Below the pieces are notes generated by a model. It was given only the letters and a program-made list of their open reading frames with translations. It made no database searches and had not been told where the DNA came from. Positions 6,650-12,787 of a DNA stretch of 12,787 bases are shown one piece after another. Every line of letters begins with the position of its first letter. Position 1 is the first letter of the stretch. Location of the stretch: NCBI GenBank assembly GCA_038523965.1, contig JBCBIX010000084.1, positions 1 through 12,787 on the forward strand, in the 5' to 3' direction. The DNA is from JAJRXG01 sp038523965 (GTDB lineage Bacteria > Bacteroidota > Bacteroidia > Chitinophagales > Saprospiraceae). Position numbers and translations under genes: made by a program.

Positions 6650-7846
6650 ATGGCAATGCGACCGATCTACTTGGACAACAATTCTACCACAGCATGTGAC
6701 CCACGTGTTGTTGAGGCGATGCTCCCCTACTTTCACGATATTCCTGGGAATGCCGCCAGTAGAAGTCATCCTTTTGGTTGGCAAGCAGAGGCAGCAGTAG
6801 ATCAAGCTCGAGACCAGATCGCCAGCCTTCTTTCCGTCCAGCCCAAGGAAATCATATTCACCTCGGGTGCAACTGAAGGAGACAACCTGTGCATCAAAGG
6901 CGTCTATGACATGTATCGCCGCAAAGGCAATCATATCATCACCCTTGAAACTGAACACAAAGCTGTAATCGATGCATGTGAACGGGTTAAACAAGCTGGA
7001 GCACGTGTAACTTACCTACCCGTCTCAGCGGATGGACTCATTGACATCCGCAAGTTGGCTGATGCCATTACAGAGGACACGATCTTGGTATCCATCATGT
7101 GGGTCAACAATGAGACAGGAGTAGTCCAGCCCATGAAAGAGATCGGAGACTTATGCGCTGAGCGTGGCGTATTCCTGATGTCGGATGCGACCCAAGCCGT
7201 CGGCAAAATGTCGGTTCGACCACGTGATGTTGGTGTCCACCTTATGGCTTTCTCTGCTCACAAGATGTACGGGCCCAAGGGTGTCGGAGCTGTGTATGTC
7301 AGTTCGAAAGATCCTCGAATGAGGCTTCTTCCTCAGATGGACGGGGGTGGCCATGAGCGTGGATTTCGCTCTGGAACACTGAACGTACCCGGCATCGTTG
7401 GTCTTGGCAAAGCGGCAGAAATCGCCCAACAAGAATCGGCAGATGATATGGGCCGCATTACTGAATTACGTGATCTCCTTGAATCCAGCATTGTCGAACA
7501 AATAGAAGATGTCCAGATCAATGCTAACACTGAGCACCGACTTGGGAACGTGACTAATCTATCCTTCAAACATGTGGTCGGCGAACGACTAATGTCCACC
7601 TTCAATCATAGTGTAGCGGTCAGCTCAGGTTCGGCATGTACCTCGGCGTCTACGGATCCATCACATGTTCTCTTAGCTCTTGGAATAGGAGAGGATGCTG
7701 CACATTCCTCGGTCCGATTTAGCATTGGCAAATACAATACGCAGGAAGAAATCGATCGCGTCATAGCGGCTACGGTTCGAGGAGTCAACCGTCTTCGCGA
7801 AGAAAGTCCGGTATGGAAAATGTATAAGCAAGGAATACAACCATGA
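6650..7846 (+). CDS. iscS: Cysteine desulfurase, IscS type
   Basis: This 398-residue PLP enzyme converts cysteine to alanine and a protein persulfide, supplying sulfur for Fe-S clusters and tRNA thiolation. The group II IscS pattern is clear throughout: PIYLDNNSTT at the N-terminus, NAASRSHPFGWQAE (34-47), TSGATEGDN (71-79), TEHKAV with the PLP-stacking His103, the PLP Lys205 in SAHKMYGPKG, GGGHERGFRSGT (232-243) and the catalytic loop SSGSACTSAS with Cys330. The long loop around Cys330 and the close match to proteobacterial IscS over its whole length argue against a SufS-type enzyme. It stops shortly after MYKQGI, lacking the last few residues that help bind IscU in E. coli IscS. ATG 6650 and ATG 6656 are both possible starts. 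An A-type carrier gene follows after 53 bases. Confidence 0.95.
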   Translation: MAMRPIYLDNNSTTACDPRVVEAMLPYFHDIPGNAASRSHPFGWQAEAAVDQARDQIASLLSVQPKEIIFTSGATEGDNLCIKGVYDMYRRKGNHIITLETEHKAVIDACERVKQAGARVTYLPVSADGLIDIRKLADAITEDTILVSIMWVNNETGVVQPMKEIGDLCAERGVFLMSDATQAVGKMSVRPRDVGVHLMAFSAHKMYGPKGVGAVYVSSKDPRMRLLPQMDGGGHERGFRSGTLNVPGIVGLGKAAEIAQQESADDMGRITELRDLLESSIVEQIEDVQINANTEHRLGNVTNLSFKHVVGERLMSTFNHSVAVSSGSACTSASTDPSHVLLALGIGEDAAHSSVRFSIGKYNTQEEIDRVIAATVRGVNRLREESPVWKMYKQGIQP

Positions 7847-7899
7847 CCATTGAACGTTTCTCCACTTCTCGACTGTTGATCTATAACGACAATTGAATA

Positions 7900-8226
7900 A
7901 TGCTGTACATCGCTGATAGTGCCAAAGCCAAAATTGATGAACTGCGAACCAAAGATGAATTGGGCGCAGACTATTTCGTCAGAGTCTCTGTGACCAGTGG
8001 AGGGTGTTCTGGACTGAGTTATGTTATGGACTTTGATAATGAGGATCGTGACAAGGACCAAGTCTTTGAGGATAAGGGGATCAAGATCGTCACCGACCTC
8101 AAGAGCTTTCTTTATCTGCACAACACCACCTTAGAATTCAGTGGAGGTCTGAATGGAAAAGGCTTCTTTTTTTCCAATCCAAATGCCGCTCGAACCTGTG
8201 CCTGTGGCGAAAGTTTCTCCGTCTAA
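7900..8226 (+). CDS. A-type Fe-S cluster carrier (HesB/IscA/SufA family)
   Basis: This 108-residue protein has the three conserved cysteines of the family: Cys36 in SGGCSGLSY, and Cys100 and Cys102 in RTCACGESFSV. The core (VRVSVTSGGCSG ... FSGGLNGKGFFFSNPNA) is the usual beta fold, and length is typical. Proteins of this family accept [2Fe-2S] or [4Fe-4S] clusters or iron and pass them to apo-enzymes. Whether it is closest to IscA, SufA or ErpA cannot be settled by eye, so no symbol is given. It lies 53 bases after iscS with no iscU between, and probably shares its transcript. No Shine-Dalgarno is visible before ATG 7900. Confidence 0.93.
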   Translation: MLYIADSAKAKIDELRTKDELGADYFVRVSVTSGGCSGLSYVMDFDNEDRDKDQVFEDKGIKIVTDLKSFLYLHNTTLEFSGGLNGKGFFFSNPNAARTCACGESFSV

Positions 8227-8238
8227 AAGGAGCAAGTC

Positions 8239-8246
8239 TACCTTTG
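8239..8246 (+). promoter_or_regulatory. Candidate -7 box for anmK
   Basis: TACCTTTG matches TAnnTTTG and lies 19 bases before ATG 8266, so a start near 8253 would give a leader of about 13 bases. No TTG is seen at the -33 distance, which falls inside the end of the Fe-S carrier gene. It suggests that anmK and its followers can be transcribed apart from iscS. Confidence 0.4.
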
Positions 8247-8265
8247 GGCTTTCAATTCTGTCTTT

Positions 8266-9327
8266 ATGAAAGTCGTGGGCCTGATATCTGGTAGTTCCTT
8301 GGATGGCTTGGATATCGCGCTTTGTGAATTTGATGGGCTTTCCCCCGATGAGATTTCTTGGTCTTGCCTTCGCGCAGATACTGTACCATTTCCAGCTGAA
8401 TTAATAGAGAGGCTGCGCAAGGCTGTCGATCTCTCCGGTAGAGATCTGATGAGTCTGGAATGTGACTTCTCAAGGTTTTGTGTGCAGGCCGTTCGAGAAT
8501 CACTTCAAGATCATGCCTACGATCTGGTGTGTTCTCATGGCCATACTGTGTTCCATCACCCAGAAGAATCGTGGACTTTACAGATCGGAGATGGGGCTAT
8601 GCTGGCAGAAGAACTCTACGTTCCTGCGATTACCAATGTGAGGGGCAATGACATGGTCCTCGGAGGTCAAGGCGCTCCAGTTGCACCAATTATCGAGCGA
8701 TGGCTTATCCCTGGACACGACTACTATCTCAACTTGGGTGGCATCTCCAATCTCAGTATCCATAAGAACGGATTCATTACATCATTTGATAGTGGACCCT
8801 GTAATCAGGTATTGAATACGTGGATCGCCGAAATAGGTCTCGCATACGACGATCGAGGTCAACTCGCCGCTACCGGAAAGGCGAATTCAAGACTGATCGA
8901 GAGATGGGCTCAGTTACCCTATTTCCACGAGCGAGCCCCAAAGAGTTTGGACAATAGCTGGGTACATGACGTCTTCTTGCCTTTAACCGATAGAAGTCTC
9001 TCGCTTCCTGATCGATTAGCGACGATGGTGTCCTTCATCGGTGTCCAACTTCGTCGAGATCTCGAGATGCTCGATGCGGGCCCAGGATCACTTTTGGTCA
9101 CTGGAGGTGGAGCGCATAATGACTTTATGGTTGAGGCGATTTCGTCCGAACTTCAAAAACTTGGCATATCTGTGGTATTGCCAGCATCTCTTATGATTGA
9201 CTTCAAAGAAGCAATCCTTATCTCTCTTATGGGTTACCTACGATATCACCAACTGCCTAATACACTTAAAACAGTTACAGGTGCTCGCAAAGATTCCATC
9301 TCAGGAGCCTTATACATCCCTTCTTAG
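8266..9327 (+). CDS. anmK: Anhydro-N-acetylmuramic acid kinase
   Basis: This 353-residue cytoplasmic enzyme hydrolyses and phosphorylates 1,6-anhydro-MurNAc to MurNAc-6-phosphate, recycling peptidoglycan fragments. The ASKHA-type sugar kinase motifs are all in place: GLISGSSLDGLD (5-16), SHGHTVFHHP (90-99), LQIGDGA (105-111), GGQGAPVAPI (133-142), LNLGGISNLS (155-164), FDSGPCNQ with the likely catalytic Asp175, TGGGAHN (279-285), IDFKEA (311-316) and TGARKDSISGALY (338-350). The usual FDTGPGN has Ser and Cys at two positions here (FDSGPCN), while the Asp, the Gly-Pro and the Asn remain. Length is slightly below the E. coli enzyme. The stop codon is directly followed by the GTG start of the glycosylase gene. 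No MurQ etherase is seen in the window. Confidence 0.94.
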   Translation: MKVVGLISGSSLDGLDIALCEFDGLSPDEISWSCLRADTVPFPAELIERLRKAVDLSGRDLMSLECDFSRFCVQAVRESLQDHAYDLVCSHGHTVFHHPEESWTLQIGDGAMLAEELYVPAITNVRGNDMVLGGQGAPVAPIIERWLIPGHDYYLNLGGISNLSIHKNGFITSFDSGPCNQVLNTWIAEIGLAYDDRGQLAATGKANSRLIERWAQLPYFHERAPKSLDNSWVHDVFLPLTDRSLSLPDRLATMVSFIGVQLRRDLEMLDAGPGSLLVTGGGAHNDFMVEAISSELQKLGISVVLPASLMIDFKEAILISLMGYLRYHQLPNTLKTVTGARKDSISGALYIPS

Positions 9328-9963
9328 GTGATTCCGATTCCTCAAGATTGGTATGCGAGTGAGGATGTCGTCGAACTCGCCAGAAACTTGCTTGGAAAGA
9401 TGATCATCAGTCGTGTTGGTGATCGATTCACCTCAGGCATGATCGTCGAAACTGAGGCGTACCGTGCTCCAGATGACAAAGGTTCTCATGCCTATGGGAA
9501 CCGGCATACCAAGCGGACGGCCACCATGTTTGGTCCTCCAGGGTGCGCCTATGTGTACCTCTGTTACGGCATTCATCATCTGTGCAATGTTGTCACTGGC
9601 CCCCCTGATACCGCTCATGCAGTGTTGATTCGGGCAGTGGAGCCCATCGAAGGAACCGAGCATATAAGCCATAGACGATCAATGCCTCAGACCGTATATC
9701 ACCTCACAAATGGTCCTGGTAAATGGACAAAAGCCTTGGGAATCACAACAGCATTAGACGGGATCCCCTATCATGATCCATCTTCACCCGTCATCATATG
9801 TGAAGGGAAGTTTATAGCGAATGAACAGATTATCGCAGGACCACGTGTAGGTATCGCATATGCCAAGGAGTGTGCTCTCTGGGACTGGCGATTCTCGATC
9901 CGCGACTCACCGTGGGTTAGCCGTCCGACTCGAGTAAGTTATCCAGAGCTTGAGGATTTATAA
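9328..9963 (+). CDS. 3-methyladenine DNA glycosylase, AAG/Mpg family
   Basis: This 211-residue monofunctional base-excision enzyme removes alkylated and deaminated purines. Family motifs run in order: ARNLLGKMII (18-27), IVETEAY with catalytic Glu41 (equivalent to human AAG Glu125), the FGPPG and AYVYLCYGIHHLCNVV segment (68-89) containing the intercalating Tyr region, AVLIRAVEP (98-106), LTNGPGK (126-132) and PRVGI near residue 172. Translation must begin at GTG 9328, because the first in-frame ATG lies inside conserved sequence. That GTG directly abuts the anmK TAG, so the gene is probably read by translational coupling. The length is normal for the bacterial family. Confidence 0.94.
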   Translation: MIPIPQDWYASEDVVELARNLLGKMIISRVGDRFTSGMIVETEAYRAPDDKGSHAYGNRHTKRTATMFGPPGCAYVYLCYGIHHLCNVVTGPPDTAHAVLIRAVEPIEGTEHISHRRSMPQTVYHLTNGPGKWTKALGITTALDGIPYHDPSSPVIICEGKFIANEQIIAGPRVGIAYAKECALWDWRFSIRDSPWVSRPTRVSYPELEDL

Positions 9964-10007
9964 CTTATCATTAACCTGCATTCTTGACCTATCATCCGTC
10001 ACTATCT

Positions 10008-11264
10008 ATGATGCGACTTTTGTTCCTGTTCTCACTTCTTTCGACATCCTTGACCCTATCGTCCCAATCGTTTCTATACGAGGATAGGGTATATGTTGAT
10101 CATATTCGTTCGGTACAGTTCCACCTGTCCGACCTTGTTACTTCCCTTCCGATAGTAGATCTGAACTCCCCCGCTCGCCTTCGTTTGGCCTTTGACGACA
10201 TACTTGGCGGCGACATCGATTACTCTTATCGCATTATCCATTGCGATAAGGATTGGAGCCCATCCCAACTGGATGAATCTGAATATCTCGATGGATTCAA
10301 TAACGAAGAAGTCCAAAACTCAGATTACTCCCTTGGAACGTTGCTTGACTATACCCACTACGAGCTTCTCCTTCCCAATAATGACGTCCGTTGGCGTATC
10401 TCGGGCAACTATCTTCTGGTTATCACGGACGAAGACGCAGACGAAGTTGTGCTTACAAGGAGATTCATGGTAGCAGAGCGCAAGGTGAGTCTCGGCTTGA
10501 CCGTCGAACGAGCCATCCAAGTCGCTAATTCATATTCGAATCAAGAGCTTGACATCACGATCAATAACGAACGATTTCCGATCAGCAATCCACGTGGCGA
10601 ATTATTTGTCTCAGTGCTTCAGAATGGCCGATGGGATAATGCACAACATAACCTTCAGCCCCAGTTCGTCGTCGGTGATAATATCCGATTCGATCAGACC
10701 CGCCGATGTAGCTTCATAGCGTACAATGAGTTCAGGGGTATCGATCTGCGATCACTGCGTTCTCGCGGTTTTGGTATTGCCTCAGTGGAGGTAAGTAGCG
10801 ATGGTATTATTATGGTCTCGGAGCTTCAGCCTCGCCGTCGGAAGCAAGTCTACACGGATTACCCGGACCTTAATGGCAGCTATGTAATCGAGTCCCTCCG
10901 AGATCCGAATGCTGATGTCAGAGCCGAATATGTTGATACGTACTTCGCCCTCGAATCTGCGGATATGATTATAGATGGTGAGGTTTATATCCTCGGCAAA
11001 TTCAATGATTGGCAAGTCCAGCCGAATTGGGTGATGGACTACGACTTCGACGATGGTTATTATTACGGGAACGGCCTTCTCAAGCAGGGATACTACGACT
11101 ATCAGTTCGCCATCCGGCGCGAGGATGGTTCCATTGATATAGAGCACTTTGAAGGTGCTCACTTCTCTACAAACAATGACTATCAAGCCATCGCTTACTA
11201 TCGCACGCCGATGGCGAGATACGATCGCATCATTGCCGTAGGTAATGTCAGATCCAACTTCTAA
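10008..11264 (+). CDS. DUF5103 / type IX secretion system plug-domain protein
   Basis: This ~418-residue, probably periplasmic or outer-membrane-associated protein is restricted to Bacteroidota. A signal peptide is clear (MMRLLFLFSLLSTSLTLSSQ). Conserved DUF5103 motifs follow, numbered from ATG 10008: YRIIHCDKDW (74-83), a SGNY strand (132-135), QNGRWDNA (205-212), YNEFRG (239-244), VYILGKFNDW (326-335) and LKQGYYDYQFA (358-368). The middle part (~90-160) fits the T9SS plug-protein domain name. The C-terminal part with GKFNDW and GYYDYQF resembles an E-set/CBM48-like beta sandwich. The real role is not established. ATG 10008 or 10011 was chosen over an in-frame TTG at 9984 because the signal peptide then begins correctly. 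A HEAT-like gene follows after 6 bases. Confidence 0.85.
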   Translation: MMRLLFLFSLLSTSLTLSSQSFLYEDRVYVDHIRSVQFHLSDLVTSLPIVDLNSPARLRLAFDDILGGDIDYSYRIIHCDKDWSPSQLDESEYLDGFNNEEVQNSDYSLGTLLDYTHYELLLPNNDVRWRISGNYLLVITDEDADEVVLTRRFMVAERKVSLGLTVERAIQVANSYSNQELDITINNERFPISNPRGELFVSVLQNGRWDNAQHNLQPQFVVGDNIRFDQTRRCSFIAYNEFRGIDLRSLRSRGFGIASVEVSSDGIIMVSELQPRRRKQVYTDYPDLNGSYVIESLRDPNADVRAEYVDTYFALESADMIIDGEVYILGKFNDWQVQPNWVMDYDFDDGYYYGNGLLKQGYYDYQFAIRREDGSIDIEHFEGAHFSTNNDYQAIAYYRTPMARYDRIIAVGNVRSNF

Positions 11265-11270
11265 CTGATT

Positions 11271-11774
11271 ATGGATCTACCAGAGGTCTTCTATCAGGGC
11301 TCACTTAAAGATGGCGCATCCCGGAGCTACAAGATTATTGCATCGGTCCCAGAGTTGCTCCAGCAATGTTTTACGGTCTTCTATACCTCTGAGGTGAATA
11401 CCTGTCATCGTTGTGCATGGGTGTTACAATTCATTTTAGACGACGATCCGAAACTGCTGCATCCCTATATCCCAGAGATGATCGCACAAATGAAAAGGCT
11501 GAATCACATCTCAGGTGTGTACCGTAACATCCTTCGGGTTTGGTCACTGATGGATATCCCAGAGGAGGCGGAAGGAGAGGTTCTGGACATCGCCTTCGAG
11601 TACTTTACGTCACCTGAGCGAAGTGTTGCGATGCGCGTATTTGCAATGACGATATGTACGAACCTCGCTTTCCGACATCCGGATTTGATCCCCGAAGTGC
11701 AGGCGATTATCCTTGAGCATTGGGATCACACAACCCCTGCCTGGCGCAGCCGTGGGAAGAAGGAACTCAAGTGA
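11271..11774 (+). CDS. Conserved HEAT-like helical protein, function unknown
   Basis: This 167-residue protein appears all-helical, without signal peptide or membrane segment. Regular amphipathic helices with HEAT-like spacing are visible: HRCAWVLQFILDDDPKLLHPYI (46-67), a helix pair around YRNILRVWSLM (84-94), a segment around RSVAMRVFAMTICTNL (117-132) and HPDLIPEVQAIILEH (136-150). It ends with a basic RSRGKKELK tail. The pattern (H..RAAWVL..., R.I.R.., AM.VFAM) looks like a small Bacteroidota family usually annotated as hypothetical, but I cannot name it. The start is 6 bases after the DUF5103 stop, so the two are co-transcribed; a shared job is possible but unproven. Confidence 0.75.
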   Translation: MDLPEVFYQGSLKDGASRSYKIIASVPELLQQCFTVFYTSEVNTCHRCAWVLQFILDDDPKLLHPYIPEMIAQMKRLNHISGVYRNILRVWSLMDIPEEAEGEVLDIAFEYFTSPERSVAMRVFAMTICTNLAFRHPDLIPEVQAIILEHWDHTTPAWRSRGKKELK

Positions 11775-11890
11775 TTGGATATGTACTAAACAGTCCTACT
11801 GGCAAGACAATAACAACAGTAAGAAGATTGGATAGCGCTAACAAAATGAATGGCGATGAAGGGACATTACACTACTTTTGCGCCGTTAGC
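11775..11890. other. Spacer before the tRNA gene
   Basis: These 116 bases hold no gene. GCTAAC (11836-11841) and GTTAGC (11885-11890) form a 6-bp inverted repeat whose second arm touches the tRNA 5' end. The tRNA promoter box lies between them. No convincing terminator for the upstream operon is visible. Confidence 0.4.
11873..11880 (+). promoter_or_regulatory. -7 box of the tRNA promoter
   Basis: TACTTTTG matches TAnnTTTG and ends 10 bases before the mature tRNA 5' end, the right distance for a short 5' leader. TGG lies at the -33 distance where TTG is expected. The bases after it (CGCC) match those after the ompH box in this window. Confidence 0.6.
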
Positions 11891-11964
11891 GGGCCTATAG
11901 CTCAGTTGGTTAGAGCACCTGACTCATAATCAGGTGGTCCCAGGTTCAAGTCCTGGTGGGCCCA
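11891..11964 (+). tRNA. tRNA with CAU anticodon, probably tRNA-Ile2 (lysidine type)
   Basis: This is a complete 74-base cloverleaf. The acceptor GGGCCTA pairs with TGGGCCC (one G-T wobble), the D stem is GCTC/GAGC, the anticodon stem CCTGA/TCAGG with loop CTCATAA, the variable region TGGTC, the T stem CCAGG/CCTGG with loop TTCAAGT, and the discriminator A. CCA is not encoded. A CAU anticodon can be initiator Met, elongator Met or Ile2 (C34 changed to lysidine by TilS). The G1-C72 pair excludes a typical initiator. C4-G69 and C5-G68, known TilS identity pairs in E. coli, and the Ile2-like T loop favour Ile2 over elongator Met. The tRNA call is very sure; the amino acid is moderately sure. Confidence 0.93.
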
Positions 11965-11975
11965 CACTGAAGATG

Positions 11976-12013
11976 AAGGAGTTGCATCGTCTTTTCGGTG
12001 TAACTCCTTTTTT
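11976..12013 (+). terminator. Rho-independent terminator of the tRNA gene
   Basis: AAGGAGTT (11976-11983) pairs with AACTCCTT (12002-12009), with an apical region that can extend the stem imperfectly. The plus strand continues with a run of T to 12013. It lies 12 bases after the tRNA discriminator base. Confidence 0.8.
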
Positions 12014-12040
12014 GTATCGGGCAGGATTATGAGCATCAAT

Positions 12041-12070
12041 AAAAAAAGCCGCAATCACAATGATTGCAGC
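12041..12070 (-). terminator. Rho-independent terminator of the OmpA-domain gene
   Basis: On the minus strand GCTGCAATCA and TGATTGCGGC form a stem (7 perfect inner pairs, 51-57 with 61-67 of the 12000s, plus an outer GC clamp with one mismatch) around a 3-base loop. Seven T follow (plus-strand A run 12041-12047). It starts 26 bases after the gene's stop. Confidence 0.88.
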
Positions 12071-12096
12071 CCCATGTATTTTCTATTAAGCAAAGG

Positions 12097-12787
12097 TTAC
12101 TTCCCTTGGCTTAAGCGGTAAAGCTTACCAATGTTAGGTACGACGATAGCTTCTGTGCGACGATTGTTCTTGCGTCCATCTGCAGACTCATTGTCATCTA
12201 CAGGCATGTACTCAGAACGTCCTGATGCTATCAACTGCTCAGGATTCACACCCATATCGATCAACTTTCGAACTACTGCAGTAGCTCGAGATACCGATAG
12301 GTCCCAGTTATCAGCGTATTCATCCGTATTGATGGAACGTGAATCTGTATGACCTTCTACGATGATGGCCACATTAGGGTTATTCTTCAGCATGTCTGCC
12401 AAAGTATTTAGAGTCTCCTCATCGTTAGGATCGACTCGATTAGATCCAGATCGGAAATTAATCTCATCATCCAGGTCGAGATATAGGAAGTTCTCGATCT
12501 CATTGATACGGGCTCCGGTAGCAGTTACTGCTGTCTCCACCTCAGAGAATGCACTGTTGATCTCACCGCGTAGGGCATCAAGCTGACGCTGCTTATCATC
12601 TACAGATGATTTCACTTCGGTAAGTTGACTGTCAAATTCTTTCTTCGCTTTCTGTAGGTCAGCATCAAGAGCTGCTTTGTCAGAAGAAAGTGATGTGTTG
12701 GACTCTTTTAGCTTCATGATCTCAGCTTCTTGAGCCGTTTTCGAAGCATCAAAATCGCTTTGTAATTTGTCCAAGCGAGTTGTAAGG
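12097..12787 (-). CDS. OmpA/MotB-domain envelope protein with coiled coil (5' end missing)
   Basis: The 229 visible C-terminal residues continue beyond the right edge; the frame is open there and no start is seen. Residues ~1-98 are a heptad-like, Lys/Asp/Glu/Gln/Leu-rich region predicted to form a coiled coil. Residues ~100-216 are an OmpA-like peptidoglycan-binding domain: LDDEINFRSGSNRVDP, VEGHTDSRSI (143-152), WDLSVSRA (161-168), and GRKNNRRTEAIVVPN (204-218) with the Asp and Arg that bind diaminopimelate in this family. It probably links an outer-membrane anchor or lipid tail to the wall, with the coiled coil as spacer. The missing N-terminus decides whether it is a lipoprotein or a plain secreted protein. 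A strong terminator follows the stop. Confidence 0.9.
   Translation of the reverse strand, partial: LTTRLDKLQSDFDASKTAQEAEIMKLKESNTSLSSDKAALDADLQKAKKEFDSQLTEVKSSVDDKQRQLDALRGEINSAFSEVETAVTATGARINEIENFLYLDLDDEINFRSGSNRVDPNDEETLNTLADMLKNNPNVAIIVEGHTDSRSINTDEYADNWDLSVSRATAVVRKLIDMGVNPEQLIASGRSEYMPVDDNESADGRKNNRRTEAIVVPNIGKLYRLSQGK

Noticed and set aside
6536..6994. The mutL frame stays open 153 codons upstream, as if MutL had a long N-terminal extension.
   Set aside because: The extra residues overlap the start of iscS on the other strand, have no domain character, and MutL proteins begin a few residues before the IINLL...IAAGEV segment.
7606..8121. A 171-codon minus-strand open frame across the end of iscS and the Fe-S carrier gene.
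   Set aside because: It is antisense to two well-supported conserved genes and its translation shows no domain or export signal.
9984..10007. In-frame TTG start giving eight more residues to the DUF5103 protein.
   Set aside because: It would place polar residues before a normal signal peptide; ATG 10008 or 10011 starts the signal peptide correctly.
10782..11186. A 134-codon minus-strand open frame inside the DUF5103 gene.
   Set aside because: It has Val/Ile-rich composition typical of an antisense shadow and lies wholly within a conserved gene.
12772..12774. TTG as a start codon for the OmpA-domain protein.
   Set aside because: The frame remains open to the right edge and the coiled coil continues through this codon, so it is an internal Leu of a truncated gene.
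1..12787. CRISPR arrays, insertion sequences, prophage or toxin-antitoxin/defence genes.
   Set aside because: I found no regularly spaced repeats, transposase or integrase motifs, target-site duplications or defence domains; all large ORFs are explained by housekeeping or envelope families.

Overview
The window looks like chromosomal DNA of a member of the Bacteroidota, possibly of the Saprospiria/Lewinella type, although the class is a guess. Four things point this way: a protein with the type IX secretion 'plug' (DUF5103) fold; tandem periplasmic OmpH/Skp chaperone genes; a ~630-residue PurF-like paralog of the kind common in this phylum; and Bacteroidota-style -7 promoter boxes (TAnnTTTG) together with mostly absent Shine-Dalgarno sequences. 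Coding density is high, and no gene-free stretch exceeds about 200 bases. I see no insertion sequence, phage gene, CRISPR array or other mobile element.

Layout. Bases 1-280 hold the last codons of an unidentified plus-strand gene, a short minus-strand signal-peptide ORF that overlaps it, a perfect 13-bp inverted repeat and a terminator hairpin. From 281 to 6535 everything runs leftward. In order of transcription the genes are mutL, a rhomboid protease, a PurF-like amidotransferase/phosphoribosyltransferase, a SPOR-domain lipoprotein and two OmpH/Skp chaperones. mutL and rhomboid are 6 bases apart and surely co-transcribed. The later genes have wider gaps and some have their own candidate promoters.

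From 6650 to 11774 everything runs rightward: iscS, an A-type Fe-S carrier, anmK, an AAG-family 3-methyladenine DNA glycosylase, the DUF5103 protein and a HEAT-like conserved protein. A CAU-anticodon tRNA with its own promoter and terminator follows at 11891-11964. The window closes with the 3' part of a leftward OmpA/MotB-domain gene that has a strong terminator.

How the genes work together. Most are housekeeping. The themes are DNA repair (MutL, AAG), Fe-S assembly (IscS with an A-type carrier but no IscU between them), and envelope biogenesis or recycling (OmpH pair, SPOR lipoprotein, AnmK, OmpA-domain protein, T9SS-plug-like protein, rhomboid). I did not find a clear novel system. The items most worth a second look are the left-edge inverted repeat, where both strands encode nearly the same peptide, and the PurF paralog with an altered glutaminase oxyanion-hole residue. 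After these come the short repeats upstream of both ompH genes and the conserved but uncharacterised DUF5103/HEAT-like pair.
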